Of a stretch of 64,000 nucleotides of DNA, positions 16,210 to 25,581 are shown in pieces (the first letter of the stretch is position 1; the number at the start of each line of letters is the position of its first letter). The position numbers and the translations under genes were made by a program. Where the stretch lies: NCBI GenBank assembly GCA_963803295.1, contig CAWDMC010000009.1:372001-436000 (forward strand), in the 5' to 3' direction. The notes under the pieces are model-generated. The model did no database searches and was not told the origin of the DNA. It saw only the letters and a program-made list of their open reading frames with translations. The DNA comes from CAWDMC01 sp963803295. Lineage in GTDB: Bacteria; Acidobacteriota; Terriglobia; UBA7540.

Positions 16210-18415
16210 ATGATCTCCAGCTTTCGAGCCGGTTTCGCTGCCTGTCTGGACAACCTGAGTCGAATCCTCCGGCGTGCAGTAACGCTAACCTTGCTCGTCC
16301 CCATGGCGGCGCCGATGCTCATAGCTTCATCGAAGATCAGTTTGCATGGACCGTGGCAGTTCCGTCTTGACCCGCAGAACCAGGGTGAGCAACTGGGCTG
16401 GACTTCGCGCGCGCCTTCCGATACGGAAACCGTGAACGTCCCGCATACCTGGAACGTCGGTAAGTACGACGATTACGAAGGGACGGCGTGGTATTTCCGC
16501 ACTTTCACGCTGCCCGCAGACGCACGCGCAAAACACGTGGAACTGCACTTCGGCGCGACCTTCTATAAGGCGCACGTGTGGCTGAACGGCGCAGAAGTGG
16601 GCAGTCATGAGGGCGGCCATACCGAGTATTGGTTCGATGTCACCCTACAACTCTCGGACACGAACTACCTGGCCTTTGGAGATCAACAACCAGCCCGGCG
16701 TCGACACCATTCCCGGCTGGGCCATGGACCTTAAAGAGGGCGGCAATATCTGGTACGACTGGTGGCATTATGGCGGCATCGTCCGCGACGTATGGCTAGC
16801 AGTAAGTGACGCGACGCTCATTCGCCGTCAATTCATCCGCACCAAAGTGGATGGCAAGGCGGCGAACATCACCAATCTCGTCTATCTCGAGAACTACTCG
16901 CACCGGCCGCTGGATGCCAAGATGATCCTCAAGGCGTGGTCTCCCGAGGGTGGCTCGACCCCGGCTGCGACCGCCCAACAAAACGTCAAACTCACTCCCG
17001 GCAAGCAGGATTTCGCCCTCACCTTGAAGATCGATTCCGCCAAGCTGTGGGATTTCGATCATCCCAACGTCTACCTCATGGAAGTGGACCTTGTCGACGC
17101 AAAGGGCAACACGCTCGATTCGATTACGGATAACTTCGGAGTTCGCACGGTCGAGCTGCGCGACAGCAAGCTTTGGCTGAATGGCGAAGCGGTGCGGCTC
17201 AGCGGCATGGCACGCCATGAGGAATCGCCTTGGGAAGGACTCGCGGAGACACGCGGCACCATTCTGCACGACTGGGACGATATGAAGAACCTCGAGATGA
17301 CGCTGGCCCGGCCGGTACACTATCCTCAGCACCCGCTGATCCTCGACTACGCCGACCGGCACGGCATCATGCTGATTCCCGAAATCCCCATCTGGCACTT
17401 CACCGGCGAGCAACTCGAAAGTGCCAAGGTGGAGACCCTTGCCCGCCAAATGATGCAGGAGATGATCGAGCAGGCCGGCAATCACCCGAGCATCTGGGCC
17501 TGGAGCACCTGCAACGAGAGCTCCACCGATACACCCGGCGGGCGTGCCTATTTCAAGATGATGTACGATTTCATCAAATCGCTCGATCCTGACCGCTATG
17601 TGAGCTACGCCGATGACCGCATCGCCTTTACCGATAACCCGCGGGACAACTCCGCCGGTCAGGCCGATTTCATCATGTGGAACGAGTACTTCGGCGCCTG
17701 GCACGGTCCCACCAGCATGCTGCCCGCGGTCTTCGAGCGCATCCGCAAAGGCTATCCCGGCAAAATGGTCATTGTCTCTGAGTTCGGCACGCCGGGGCTG
17801 TTTGCACCTAACAGTGAGGAAGGCGACAAGCTTCGCGCCAGAATCTACCGCGAGCAGATGGCCATGTTCGGCAAGCAGGACTGGATCTCAGGAGCGCTGA
17901 TGTGGTGCTATCAGGACTACAAGTCACATCGCAACCTGTGGCCCGGTTACACGGCGGGTTATGTGGACCACGGCGTGGTCGACGAAAACCGGCAAAGGCG
18001 GCCCTCGTACGCAGTCTGGCGCGAACTGAACGCACCGGCACGGGTGGAACTCGCCTGGACCTTCCCGTCCACGCGTATGGCGGCTCCCCTGGGTTTCAAG
18101 GCCACCATCGCGCGCCGCGCCCGAGACGAGATTCCATCCTATGAATTGCGCGGTTACCGCTTTCGATGGGAGCTGCGCGACGACAAGGGAGTCAAGATCG
18201 GTGGAGGCGATAAGGTGCTGCCGGATATCGGTCCGCCGCAGACGATCGAGATCACCTGGCAGGCGCCAACCACCAAATCGCTAAAGTTGAGCTTGTGGCT
18301 GGACCGCCCCAATGGATTCAGCGCCTACGACAAGATCATCGACTGGTGGGAGTCGCGGCCCGGCGGGCTCGATGTCGACGATATGAAAAAGGCTGGGATG
18401 AATGTCCCGAACTAG
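16210..18415 (+). pseudogene. glycoside hydrolase family 2 (beta-galactosidase/glucuronidase-like), interrupted by one frameshift
   Basis: Two frames join into one GH2 enzyme of about 734 residues. The first part starts at ATG 16210 after GAGGTG, has a signal/anchor segment (AVTLTLLVPMAAPMLIA) and the sugar-binding domain (LHGPWQFRLDP; VPHTWN). The reading shifts at the TTT at 16675-16677. Removing one T restores NYLA-LEINNQPG and continues the domain. The rest holds the Ig-like domain and TIM barrel, with the acid/base Glu in STCNES (about residue 436 of the joined protein) and the nucleophile Glu in IVSEFGTPG (about 524). Catalytic residues and length are intact, so the break is recent or a sequencing error. 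Expected role: exported hydrolysis of beta-linked sugars. Confidence 0.85.
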
Positions 18416-18422
18416 GCTGTAA

Positions 18423-18544
18423 CCACGGTTGATGCTCTTCCAATCGAACAGCGGTAGCCACGGTTGGTGCTCTTCCAACCGTGGGCTATTCTGAGTGCGC
18501 CGGGCAAGCCCACGGTTAATTCAAACTGCGAATTAACCGTGGCT
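18423..18544. repeat. array of hairpin repeats between convergent genes
   Basis: A 24-bp unit of the type CCACGGTTGRTGCTCTTCCA appears at 18423-18446 and 18458-18481, 35 bp apart. A long hairpin follows at 18507-18544 with a stem of about 15 bp around AACCGTGG / CCACGGTT. The second unit is itself palindromic. Located between the ends of the GH2 and oxidoreductase genes, it can serve as a bidirectional terminator and belongs to the REP-like repeats of this genome. Confidence 0.7.
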
Positions 18545-18572
18545 ACCGCTACTACCTCGCTTCCGAAGGCTG

Positions 18573-19538
18573 TCAAGGAATCAAAACGATCTTGCCCAGG
18601 TGATTGGAATCTTCCATTACCGCGCGATGGGCGCGAGGAGCCTCGCCCAGGGGAATTTCTTTGTCGATCACCGGCCTCGCGGTTCCATTCTCAAGAGCGG
18701 CGTTGATAGCCGGGGCAATCGAAGCGAGCTCGCGCGGGGGCGTTTTGGGCAGGGACATGCCCAGGATGGCGGCGTTGCGTCCCATAGTATCGCGCGGATT
18801 GATCTCGATCGGGCCGCGCGCTCCGATCACCACTACCCGTCCCGATTCGGCCAGAATGGGCAGGTCCTTACCGAGATTGATGTGCGAGGCCAATTCGATG
18901 ATCACATCGACGCCACGGCCCTCGGTGAGCTTAGGGATCTCACCGAGATAATCCGGCGCTCGATGGTCCAGTACATGATGCGCACCCTGCTTCGCGACAA
19001 GTTGCCTGCCTTGTTCGGTGCCGCCAGTGGCGATCACAGTGAGGCCGGCGGCACGAGCCAGTTGCACTGCTGCGAGTCCCACTCCTCCCGTAGCCCCGTG
19101 CACCAGCACCGTCTCGCCAGGCCGTGCCTGAGCGCGCTGGAACAGTCCTCGATAAGCGGTGTAGTAGGGTACGTAGACCGCGGCCCCTTCGGCAAAGCTC
19201 ACTCGTTCAGGGAGCGGATGAAGCGAGCTCTCAAGGCACAACGCCAGTTCAGCGTAAGTGCCGGTGAGCGAGCCGGCGATGTAAACGCGATCGCCCGCTT
19301 TCACCCGGGTCACGCCTTGCCCCACGGCTTCTACCACTCCGCCCGCATCGGTGCCTGGAGTGAAAGGAAGCGCGGGAGTATATCCCTGGCGGCCCTGCCG
19401 CTGGTAAGCCTCCACCGGATTGACGCCAGCGGCACGAATCTGCACCACGACCTGCCCTTGGCCGGGTAGAGGATCAGGCATGCTCTCGAGACGCATCACT
19501 TCCGGATCGCCGTACTCATGCACCCGAATCGCTTTCAT
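18573..19538 (-). CDS. NADPH:quinone reductase-like MDR oxidoreductase
   Basis: Zinc-free medium-chain dehydrogenase/reductase, quinone oxidoreductase type, 321 residues. The start at 19538 (MKAIRVHEYGDPEVM) is fixed by GGAGAGG, which also contains the TGA of the upstream protease gene (19543-19541). The N-terminal GroES-like domain carries NPVEAYQRQG and PGTDAGGVVEAVG. The Rossmann domain carries VLVHGATGGVGLAAVQLA at about 145-165 and TGGTEQGRQL. The C-terminal segment (HRAVMEDSNHLGKIVLIP) is standard. Lack of the structural-zinc cysteines fits quinone or enone reduction with NADPH. Probably co-transcribed with the HtrA-like protease. Confidence 0.9.
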   Translation of the reverse strand: MKAIRVHEYGDPEVMRLESMPDPLPGQGQVVVQIRAAGVNPVEAYQRQGRQGYTPALPFTPGTDAGGVVEAVGQGVTRVKAGDRVYIAGSLTGTYAELALCLESSLHPLPERVSFAEGAAVYVPYYTAYRGLFQRAQARPGETVLVHGATGGVGLAAVQLARAAGLTVIATGGTEQGRQLVAKQGAHHVLDHRAPDYLGEIPKLTEGRGVDVIIELASHINLGKDLPILAESGRVVVIGARGPIEINPRDTMGRNAAILGMSLPKTPPRELASIAPAINAALENGTARPVIDKEIPLGEAPRAHRAVMEDSNHLGKIVLIP

Positions 19539-19540
19539 AA

Positions 19541-20602
19541 TCACCTCTCCGCATTAGTTTTAGATTCCACCGGGGCCACGTAAAGATCGATCTTCTCCGT
19601 GTTGCGAATCACCACTAATTGTAGGCGTTCACCCACGGGCGTGTCGGCCAGCAGACGATGCAGCCAGTCGATTCCTGGTGTGGGATGCGTGCCGAAGGCG
19701 ATGATGAGGTCGCCCTCGCGCAATCCCGCCTTCTCCGCCGGGCTTGCCGGCTCAACCGACGCAACCAGAACTCCCGTCTCTAACGGAAGATTGTAGTAGC
19801 GTACCAGGCGGCGATGAAGCTGGACATCCTGACCGGCGATACCGAGATAGGCACGCGTGATCCGGCCATCTTTGAGGAGTCGGGCCGCCACGAACTTCGC
19901 CGTGTTGATGGCGATGGCGAAGCAGATTCCCTGGGCCGGCAGAATCATCGCCGTGTTCACACCGATGACTTCGCCGCGCGAGTTTACCAGAGGTCCACCC
20001 GAGTTGCCGGGATTCAAGGCCGCATCCGTCTGGATAATATTGTCGATCAAGCGGCCGGAACTCGATCGCAGCGACCGGCCCAGACCGCTCACCACTCCCG
20101 CGGTCACGCTATGTTGAAAGCCGTAAGGATTCCCGAGGGCAATCGCCAGTTGGCCCACCCGCACCGTTTGCGAATCGCCCAGCGACACGGGTACGGCATT
20201 GGGTGCATCCATACGGATCAGCGCCAGGTCCGTATCGGGATCGTCACCAAGCAACTGTGCCTGGTAACGGTTGCCGTCAGCGAAAGTAACCTCGATCTTC
20301 GCTGCCCCATGAACCACGTGGCTGTTGGTCAAAACAAAACCGTCGGGGGTGAGCACGAAACCCGATCCAGAACCGCGCCCCTCCTGCGGCATGCGGGCGT
20401 CGCGACGCGCCCTGGTCCGCTGCTCCACCACGATGTGGGCCACCGAGGGGCTTACCTTTTCCGCCGCTGCAATCACCGCCTGGGAATAGGCGTCCAGCAA
20501 CTGCTCGTCAGCGGGAGTTGCTGCCAGCACCCCGGTCCGATCAGACGTCTCCCCGCTATTTGAGATCCACTCAAGATAATCGTTCAAAGGGAATTCCTCC
20601 AA
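19541..20602 (-). CDS. HtrA/DegP-like serine protease (S1C) with one PDZ domain, no signal peptide
   Basis: 353-residue serine protease. The trypsin-like domain spans about 50-245 with the triad His95 (LTNSHVV), Asp125 (DTDLALI) and Ser201 (NPGNSGGPL). A single PDZ domain spans about 255-345 (GVLVASVEPASPAEKAGLRE). The N-terminus MEEFPLNDYLEWISNSGETS is acidic and has no hydrophobic leader, so the enzyme is predicted to stay in the cytoplasm, unlike DegP or DegS. GGAATTCC spacing before the ATG is weakly Shine-Dalgarno-like. Quality-control proteolysis is the likely role; the link to the downstream quinone reductase suggests stress response. Confidence 0.9.
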   Translation of the reverse strand: MEEFPLNDYLEWISNSGETSDRTGVLAATPADEQLLDAYSQAVIAAAEKVSPSVAHIVVEQRTRARRDARMPQEGRGSGSGFVLTPDGFVLTNSHVVHGAAKIEVTFADGNRYQAQLLGDDPDTDLALIRMDAPNAVPVSLGDSQTVRVGQLAIALGNPYGFQHSVTAGVVSGLGRSLRSSSGRLIDNIIQTDAALNPGNSGGPLVNSRGEVIGVNTAMILPAQGICFAIAINTAKFVAARLLKDGRITRAYLGIAGQDVQLHRRLVRYYNLPLETGVLVASVEPASPAEKAGLREGDLIIAFGTHPTPGIDWLHRLLADTPVGERLQLVVIRNTEKIDLYVAPVESKTNAER

Positions 20603-20707
20603 TCTATGCAGCGATGTTGCAAATCGTCTGTGACGATTGGATGAGGAAATCGCGGTCAGAGTTCCGAGGCGGCGCGCTTACTGTGGCGCGGTGTCCCTCT
20701 TTTCATA

Positions 20708-21852
20708 ATGCCCATGCTAAACTCCCAAACGCAGAGAGCGTGGAAAATGATTGCTCCAATAGCGACAACCCGAAGGCAGCTATCAAGCCTGTCGCTCGCG
20801 CTTTCCCTTTTCCCCGGTCAAAGACCCCTTAGGGATGCTTTACAGGCAAACGCGGACCACTTTTCCAACTTAGTCACATGGGCAACGATAGTCGTTATTA
20901 TAGGCGTCGTGTTTGAGGCGGTGGAATTTTTCCAAGACATTGTCGCGTGGAAAAGGCGGAAAAGTCGCCATAGACGCGAAAAGGCTGAACTGGAGGAACT
21001 CGGTGAGGTTTTCCCAATCACCGACGTGAGGGGAGAAGCAGGATCACATCCAGAACCTAAATGGGTTAAGTGGGCGTTGAGGTCTGGCTTATTACTTGTC
21101 GTGATTGGAGTGGTCGGGGAGGGGTGGTACGGCGCTAAGTTGGAGGATGCACACAATGCCATCCACAAATACGACGTAGCGAAGTTAGTGGCAGCAGACA
21201 AAAAGGCTGGCGATGCCGCAGATTCTGCCAAGACCGCCCACGAGGAGGCCGATGCCGTGAAGCGGGAAGCTGACGCACTTGATTTGCGTATTAAAGCCGC
21301 GTCCAAACAACTTGGAATTCTCGAACACGATGTTCTTACCCAAGGGCCAAGATGGAAACTGCTGGAGGGACACAAAGGTGACTTCGTTAAAGAGCTTAAG
21401 CCATTCGCAAACAAAAAGTCTTCATCGTGTATTGCGGGATTCCTCTGAATGCACCTCCGGAAGCATTTAGATTGGCGATGGATTTACAGGAGTTCTTAGG
21501 GAAAGGCCCCGCAGGAGCCGGATGGGATGTTAAACCTGCAGAATGGGTTTCTTGCGGAGCAATCCCATTCAACCCTTCTGGCGGGAATCTTATAGTTATT
21601 TCCTCAGTTGCGACTGGCGCTACTAAAGGGTCGGCTAAAGCGCTATTTGACACACTCAACAGAATCGGAGTGAGCACAATTAATGCAGTTGACGTGAAGC
21701 CGGGCGATATTGGCGCCGATACATTCGTGACCAGATTTTTTGGACAAGGTTCGCCATGGGAATTGGCTGCCAAAAACCCGACATCAGTAGCCTTTTTGGT
21801 AGGCCCTAATCCAATGTATGACGTAGCTGGATGGAAGAGAAAGCACAAATAG
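20708..21852 (+). pseudogene. coiled-coil membrane protein of unknown function, interrupted by one frameshift
   Basis: Two plus-strand frames (to 21448, and from 21427) read as one protein of about 380 residues. Removing one A from the run at 21413-21417 joins PFANKK directly to VFIVYCGIPLNAPPEAFRL. Features in order: a first membrane helix (WATIVVIIGVVFEAVEFF), a basic/acidic loop, a second helix (SGLLLVVIGVVGEGWYG), a coiled coil at about 150-210 rich in A, K, D and E, and a globular C-terminal domain with alternating strands (GGNLIVISSVATGA; TSVAFLVGPNPMYDV). I do not recognise a named family. No convincing ribosome binding site precedes ATG 20708; the ATG at 20747 is an alternative. Confidence 0.6.
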
Positions 21853-22281
21853 CTCCAAATAGCTACCTGTGGATGCCAAACGGCACCACTACCGAAAAAT
21901 CAGATTGTGTCACGTGGCTGTAATGGCAGCTCTTGTTGTTGCCCGTGGGCGCCCACAAGGGCCCCCTACAACCGGATTCGTTCACAGCATCTTGAACAGG
22001 GTTTCGCCCGTGTCCGGAGTTTGTACACCCCCTATTAGACGTTCTATATTTGCCCTGTTAGTGAAACCCAGTTGATGACATCCCTCGCCCCCTGGTGGAG
22101 AGATGGTACGGCGAAGCCGCGGGTGAGGGGTACTTGTCGGCCCCCACGCTCACCGAACCTCTTACCTACGGCTCGCTCTAGGGTCTCCCCTTTCCCGCGG
22201 GAGGGCTGTTGTCAATTACAGGCCGGCTGTTAGCCCAAATGCCCAAATCAAGACACGGGCTGGAAGCCCGTGCCACATCCC
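21853..22281. other. gene-free region with REP-like hairpin
   Basis: About 430 bases without a credible gene between the broken membrane-protein gene and the IS21-type element. At 22254-22278 lies a 25-bp sequence that occurs in exact inverted copy at 50494-50518; its core is the hairpin CACGGGCTGGAAGCCCGTG. The upstream stretch (22080-22220) is rich in imperfect GC hairpins but unlike any RNA I recognise. Confidence 0.55.
22254..22278 (-). repeat. REP-like palindrome (copy inverted relative to 50494-50518)
   Basis: The 25 bases are the exact reverse complement of 50494-50518. The 19-base core forms a stem of 8 bp with a three-base loop. A shorter relative, GCCGGCTTCCAGCCGGC, occurs at 43185-43201. 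The IS21-type element begins a few bases downstream. Confidence 0.8.
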
Positions 22282-22288
22282 CTTCGGT

Positions 22289-22330
22289 GCTCGTCAGAAG
22301 TGACCCACCTGTGCTTGCCTAAAATGGCCC
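22289..22330 (+). repeat. left terminal repeats of the IS21-type element
   Basis: Two 18-bp units, GCTCGTCAGAAGTGACCC (22289-22306) and GCTTGCCTAAAATGGCCC (22313-22330), spaced 24 bp start to start. They match the right-end units and are the likely binding sites for IstA. Confidence 0.8.
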
Positions 22331-22433
22331 ACTTCGAGAACGGCACTTAGAATTAGATTTGTAATTGAAGTTGTGGACGAAGGCTAGAGTTGGCACTCGC
22401 GGCAGGAGGTCGGCGTTTGGGGTGAGGTCAGCC

Positions 22434-23174
22434 TCAGCCTTGTGGCTCGCGTAAGGAGGGTCCCTTGATGTAAATCGTTTGGCACTGGTGTCGCAAGCGG
22501 CTGAGCAGGGCCGCCGTTAAGTCTTTATGTCCGAGCAGCACATGCCATTGGTCGTAGTCAAGGTTCGTTGTAATGAGCGTTGCCTTGCGGCGGTAGCGCT
22601 CTTCCATCAGTTTGAAAAAAATGTTGGTTTGCTCGGGACGGAGATTCAGGTAACCGACCTCGTCGATCAACAGGATGTCCAGACGAGCCAGGCGCCGGAT
22701 GAGCTTGCGCGAGGCGCGATCGGCGATGGAGGCGTACATCTCATCGAACAGATCCTGGGCTTTGATGAAAAGGCCGCGATAGCCGTTCTGCAGAGCTTTT
22801 AGCAGGAGTCCCGAGGCCAAGCCGGTTTTACCGACGCCGGTTGGGCCGATGAACACGACGTTAACGGCTTTGGGGATGAACTCCAACTCGGCCAGTTCGC
22901 GGACCTGGCGGCGCGAAACGCCAGGTTGGCGCGGGAAGGGGAACGACTCCAAAGTCCACTGTTCCGGCAGGTGGGCCTGTTTGATGCGCGCGCGCAGTCG
23001 CCTTTCCTGCTGATCAAGCCATTCCGCGCGGAGCAGTCGGGCCAACAGATCGGTGTAAGAAGGCGAGGTCTTGCGGGCGGCGGCAAGTTCACCCTCCATC
23101 ATCTGGGCCATCTTGCGCAGGCGCAGGTTCTTTAAGAGCTGCTGAATTTCCTCACTCATCCTCATCTCCGTCAC
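22434..23174 (-). CDS. istB: IstB-like transposition helper ATPase
   Basis: AAA+ ATPase of the IstB/DnaC family, 246 residues, the normal size. Residues 1-75 are the IstB N-terminal helical region (EEIQQLLKNLRLRKMAQMME). The Walker A motif is FIGPTGVGKTGLA near residue 108, and Walker B is ILLIDEVGYL near 168. The sensor-like asparagine in LITTNLDYDQW follows. In IS21 it forms filaments on target DNA and stimulates IstA. Its start overlaps the istA stop by 23 nt, as expected for coupled translation. Intact. Confidence 0.95.
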   Translation of the reverse strand: MTEMRMSEEIQQLLKNLRLRKMAQMMEGELAAARKTSPSYTDLLARLLRAEWLDQQERRLRARIKQAHLPEQWTLESFPFPRQPGVSRRQVRELAELEFIPKAVNVVFIGPTGVGKTGLASGLLLKALQNGYRGLFIKAQDLFDEMYASIADRASRKLIRRLARLDILLIDEVGYLNLRPEQTNIFFKLMEERYRRKATLITTNLDYDQWHVLLGHKDLTAALLSRLRHQCQTIYIKGPSLREPQG

Positions 23175-24561
23175 GGCCAGGCTTGATCTGGAAATAATCG
23201 CGGGCCAGTTGGCGCAGGATCATAGTCTCCACCCGCTCAAGATCGAACAGGCCATAGTGCAGGGCGGCCTGAAGGGCTTCCAGCAAGGGCACAGGCGGAT
23301 AGTCGTTCACCAGCCGGAGCAAGTGGCGCACGGGCACGGTGGCCCGTCCGGCATGGCGCTTTTTGAGGGCTTGGAGGTACTCGCCAATTTCGGGAAGTCT
23401 CTCCAGCAAAATTTTTTCTTCGGGGGCTGAAGCAGAGGGCTGGGGACCTTGCCCGCGCACCCGGCGATGTTCTGGCAAGCGGTACTTGCGACCGGTGGGC
23501 TCGATCAGGCGCGCATGCGTGGCCACCAGCCGCGGCCCCCGGTAGATCTCTAGGTGCTGTTTGGTTTGGCGCACTTCCACCTGACGCCCAATCAGGTCAT
23601 CGGGTACGGAATAGCGGTTGCTCTCGACCGACACGTAGCCTTCCACATCCACCAGCCGTTGGTGGAGAAGATAGACCGGGGGCACCCAGAGGGGAAGAGG
23701 CTTTAAATGGGGCTGCTCGACGGCGAATAACTCGCGCGGGCTGGCCTTGAGATCGTCGCGGAAGCGGGCGTTGACCTTATCGCACCACTCGCGCGCCTGG
23801 CGGTTGGCCTCGGCCCAGTCGCGAAAGCTACGACCCGCCAAGAAGTTGGTTTCGATGTAGCGGAAGGCTCGTTCGACGCGGGCCGAGCGGTTGGCGTCGC
23901 CTTTCTCATGCGCTTGGAAGCGAAAGCCATAGCGCTCGGCGAAAGCCGCCATCTCCGGCACCGGCACCATCTCGCGGCCGCTCCCCTTCACCACCACCAC
24001 ATGGGTGTTGTCGATCAGGCAAGTGGCGCAGGCTCCTTGTAAGTACTGGAGAGCGTCCGTGAAAAAGAGCTTGCAATCGAAACGGGTGAAAGTGGGAGAG
24101 AACTGAAAAAAGAGCAGGCGGGAATAGCAGCAGACCAGGGAGGCGGTTTGCACGGACCGCAGTTGGCCGCCGAGCTCAATGCGATGCGGGGAAGTATCAT
24201 GCTGCATTTCTTGTCCCGGAGCGAAGTGATACTCACCCACAGGTCGCGGGGGCTCATGGCCAATTCCCTGACGCCGGCAAAAGGCGGTGAGCGCCTGATA
24301 AGAGAACTGAGCGCCGGTGGCCATGAGTTCTTCATGGACGCGGACCAAATTTCCTTTACAGCGCGCATACAGTTCCAGGATCTGGTCACGATAAGGCGTG
24401 GCCTTTTCCTCGCGCACCAGGGTGGGCACGATCTCACTGTCTGAGCGCAGCACTTCGCGCACGGCGCCCCGGGAGCACCTCAGGGCGCGGGCGGTGGCGC
24501 GAATGCTATGTCCTTGTTGGTGCAGCTTCAGAATTGCAGCTCGGGTGCTCTGATCCAGCAT
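23152..24561 (-). CDS. istA: IS21-family transposase IstA
   Basis: DDE transposase, 469 residues from the ATG at 24561 (MLDQSTRAAILKLHQQGHSI). That start matches the N-terminal HTH of the family, whereas the longer frame upstream reads through the ParB-like gene's region. HTH: IRATARALRCSRGAVREVL at about 17-35. The catalytic core has the first Asp in EMQHDTSPHRIEL, the second in CLIDNTHVVVV and the Glu in RVERAFRYIE. The C-terminal Mu-type beta-barrel segment (VEGYVSVESNRYSVP) is present. The gene overlaps the end of the ParB-like gene by 56 nt. No frame break, so likely active. Confidence 0.93.
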   Translation of the reverse strand: MLDQSTRAAILKLHQQGHSIRATARALRCSRGAVREVLRSDSEIVPTLVREEKATPYRDQILELYARCKGNLVRVHEELMATGAQFSYQALTAFCRRQGIGHEPPRPVGEYHFAPGQEMQHDTSPHRIELGGQLRSVQTASLVCCYSRLLFFQFSPTFTRFDCKLFFTDALQYLQGACATCLIDNTHVVVVKGSGREMVPVPEMAAFAERYGFRFQAHEKGDANRSARVERAFRYIETNFLAGRSFRDWAEANRQAREWCDKVNARFRDDLKASPRELFAVEQPHLKPLPLWVPPVYLLHQRLVDVEGYVSVESNRYSVPDDLIGRQVEVRQTKQHLEIYRGPRLVATHARLIEPTGRKYRLPEHRRVRGQGPQPSASAPEEKILLERLPEIGEYLQALKKRHAGRATVPVRHLLRLVNDYPPVPLLEALQAALHYGLFDLERVETMILRQLARDYFQIKPGRDGDEDE

Positions 24562-25435
24562 CGCCCCTCTCCTGGTGAAAATGTTCGGTAAGGCGTTCGA
24601 ACTCACGCTGGCTTTGGTCGAGCAAGCGGGCCAAGTCCTGGCGGTCTTTTTCCGGGAGATGGCGCAAGACGCCCGCCCGCACTCGCCGGTCGGCCCGGCG
24701 CGCCGTAGCACTGAGGATCTCCAGATCGCTCAGCAGGCTGTCACCGGGACCGGGCGGGAGGGCAGGAGCGACTTGGGTCTCCTTGTAAGTCTTCAGGAAG
24801 AGCAAGGGCGCTTCGAGCAGTCGCCGGCGTGTGATCCAGTTGCCCGTTTGGTAAGCCGTGTAGAGGATGCCTAGGTCGCGGCTCGAGAGCCGGGTCGTAC
24901 CAATGGCTTCCACCAGTTCCAGACAGGCCTGCCGGTTGGCGCGCGCCAAGGGCACCAGATACTTGGCGGCTCCATGCGCTCCCATTTCACCCCGGCGCAC
25001 TTGCTGTTGAATTGCCTCGGGGAGTTCCTGCACCAGTGCCAGCCGCCGGCTTACCCAACTCACCGAATGGCCAAAGCGCCGAGCTAAATCCTCCAGCGAG
25101 AAGCCGAAGCGCTGGTGCAGCTCGGCCAATAACCAGCTTTGTTCCAGGGCGGTTTCCGGCTCGCCGGTTTGCATCAGGCGGGTGACGATCAAAGCCTCGG
25201 CTTCTGCGCCGGGCCAGCAGCCGGCTGCCACCATGTCGCGACCCAGGCGGCGCAGGGCGCGAATCCGTTTGTAACCGTCGATAACCACAAAGCGGTCGAC
25301 TGCCTCGTTGACTACCACGACGGGAACCTGCTGGCCGACTTCGGCTAAGGAGGCCAGGAGCCGCCGCTCGGGTTCGGGGCGGACTACTTTCAGTCGCTCG
25401 TAGCGAAGTTCGAGTTGATGAAACTCCAGTTCCAC
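24506..25435 (-). CDS. ParB-like DNA-binding protein carried by the IS21-type element
   Basis: 309 residues when started at GTG 25435 (VELEFHQLELRYERLKVVRP); the upstream 107 codons of the open frame overlap the second zinc-finger module and look non-coding. A ParB N-terminal nuclease-like domain is at about 5-95 (VGQQVPVVVVNEAVDRFVVI; DGYKRIRALRRLG). A KorB-type HTH is at about 115-160 (FSLEDLARRFGHSVSWVSRR). The C-terminal part is helical and charged (LPEKDRQDLARLLDQSQREF). The DGYKR box stands where ParB proteins have the G-E-R-R-x-R CTP-binding motif. It may help synapsis or target choice; that is inference. Confidence 0.8.
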   Translation of the reverse strand: MELEFHQLELRYERLKVVRPEPERRLLASLAEVGQQVPVVVVNEAVDRFVVIDGYKRIRALRRLGRDMVAAGCWPGAEAEALIVTRLMQTGEPETALEQSWLLAELHQRFGFSLEDLARRFGHSVSWVSRRLALVQELPEAIQQQVRRGEMGAHGAAKYLVPLARANRQACLELVEAIGTTRLSSRDLGILYTAYQTGNWITRRRLLEAPLLFLKTYKETQVAPALPPGPGDSLLSDLEILSATARRADRRVRAGVLRHLPEKDRQDLARLLDQSQREFERLTEHFHQERGDAGSEHPSCNSEAAPTRT

Positions 25436-25581
25436 TCTTTCGCCTTCAATGAAGAAGAAGAGAGAACGAAGCGGCGCCGACACGGGGCGGGCCTCGCTCC
25501 CTCTTCCTCTCCTGCTCCGCACCCTGAAGCTAGCGAGACGGCTGGGCTGAGCGCAATATGTCAGGACGATATCGGCAGGCT

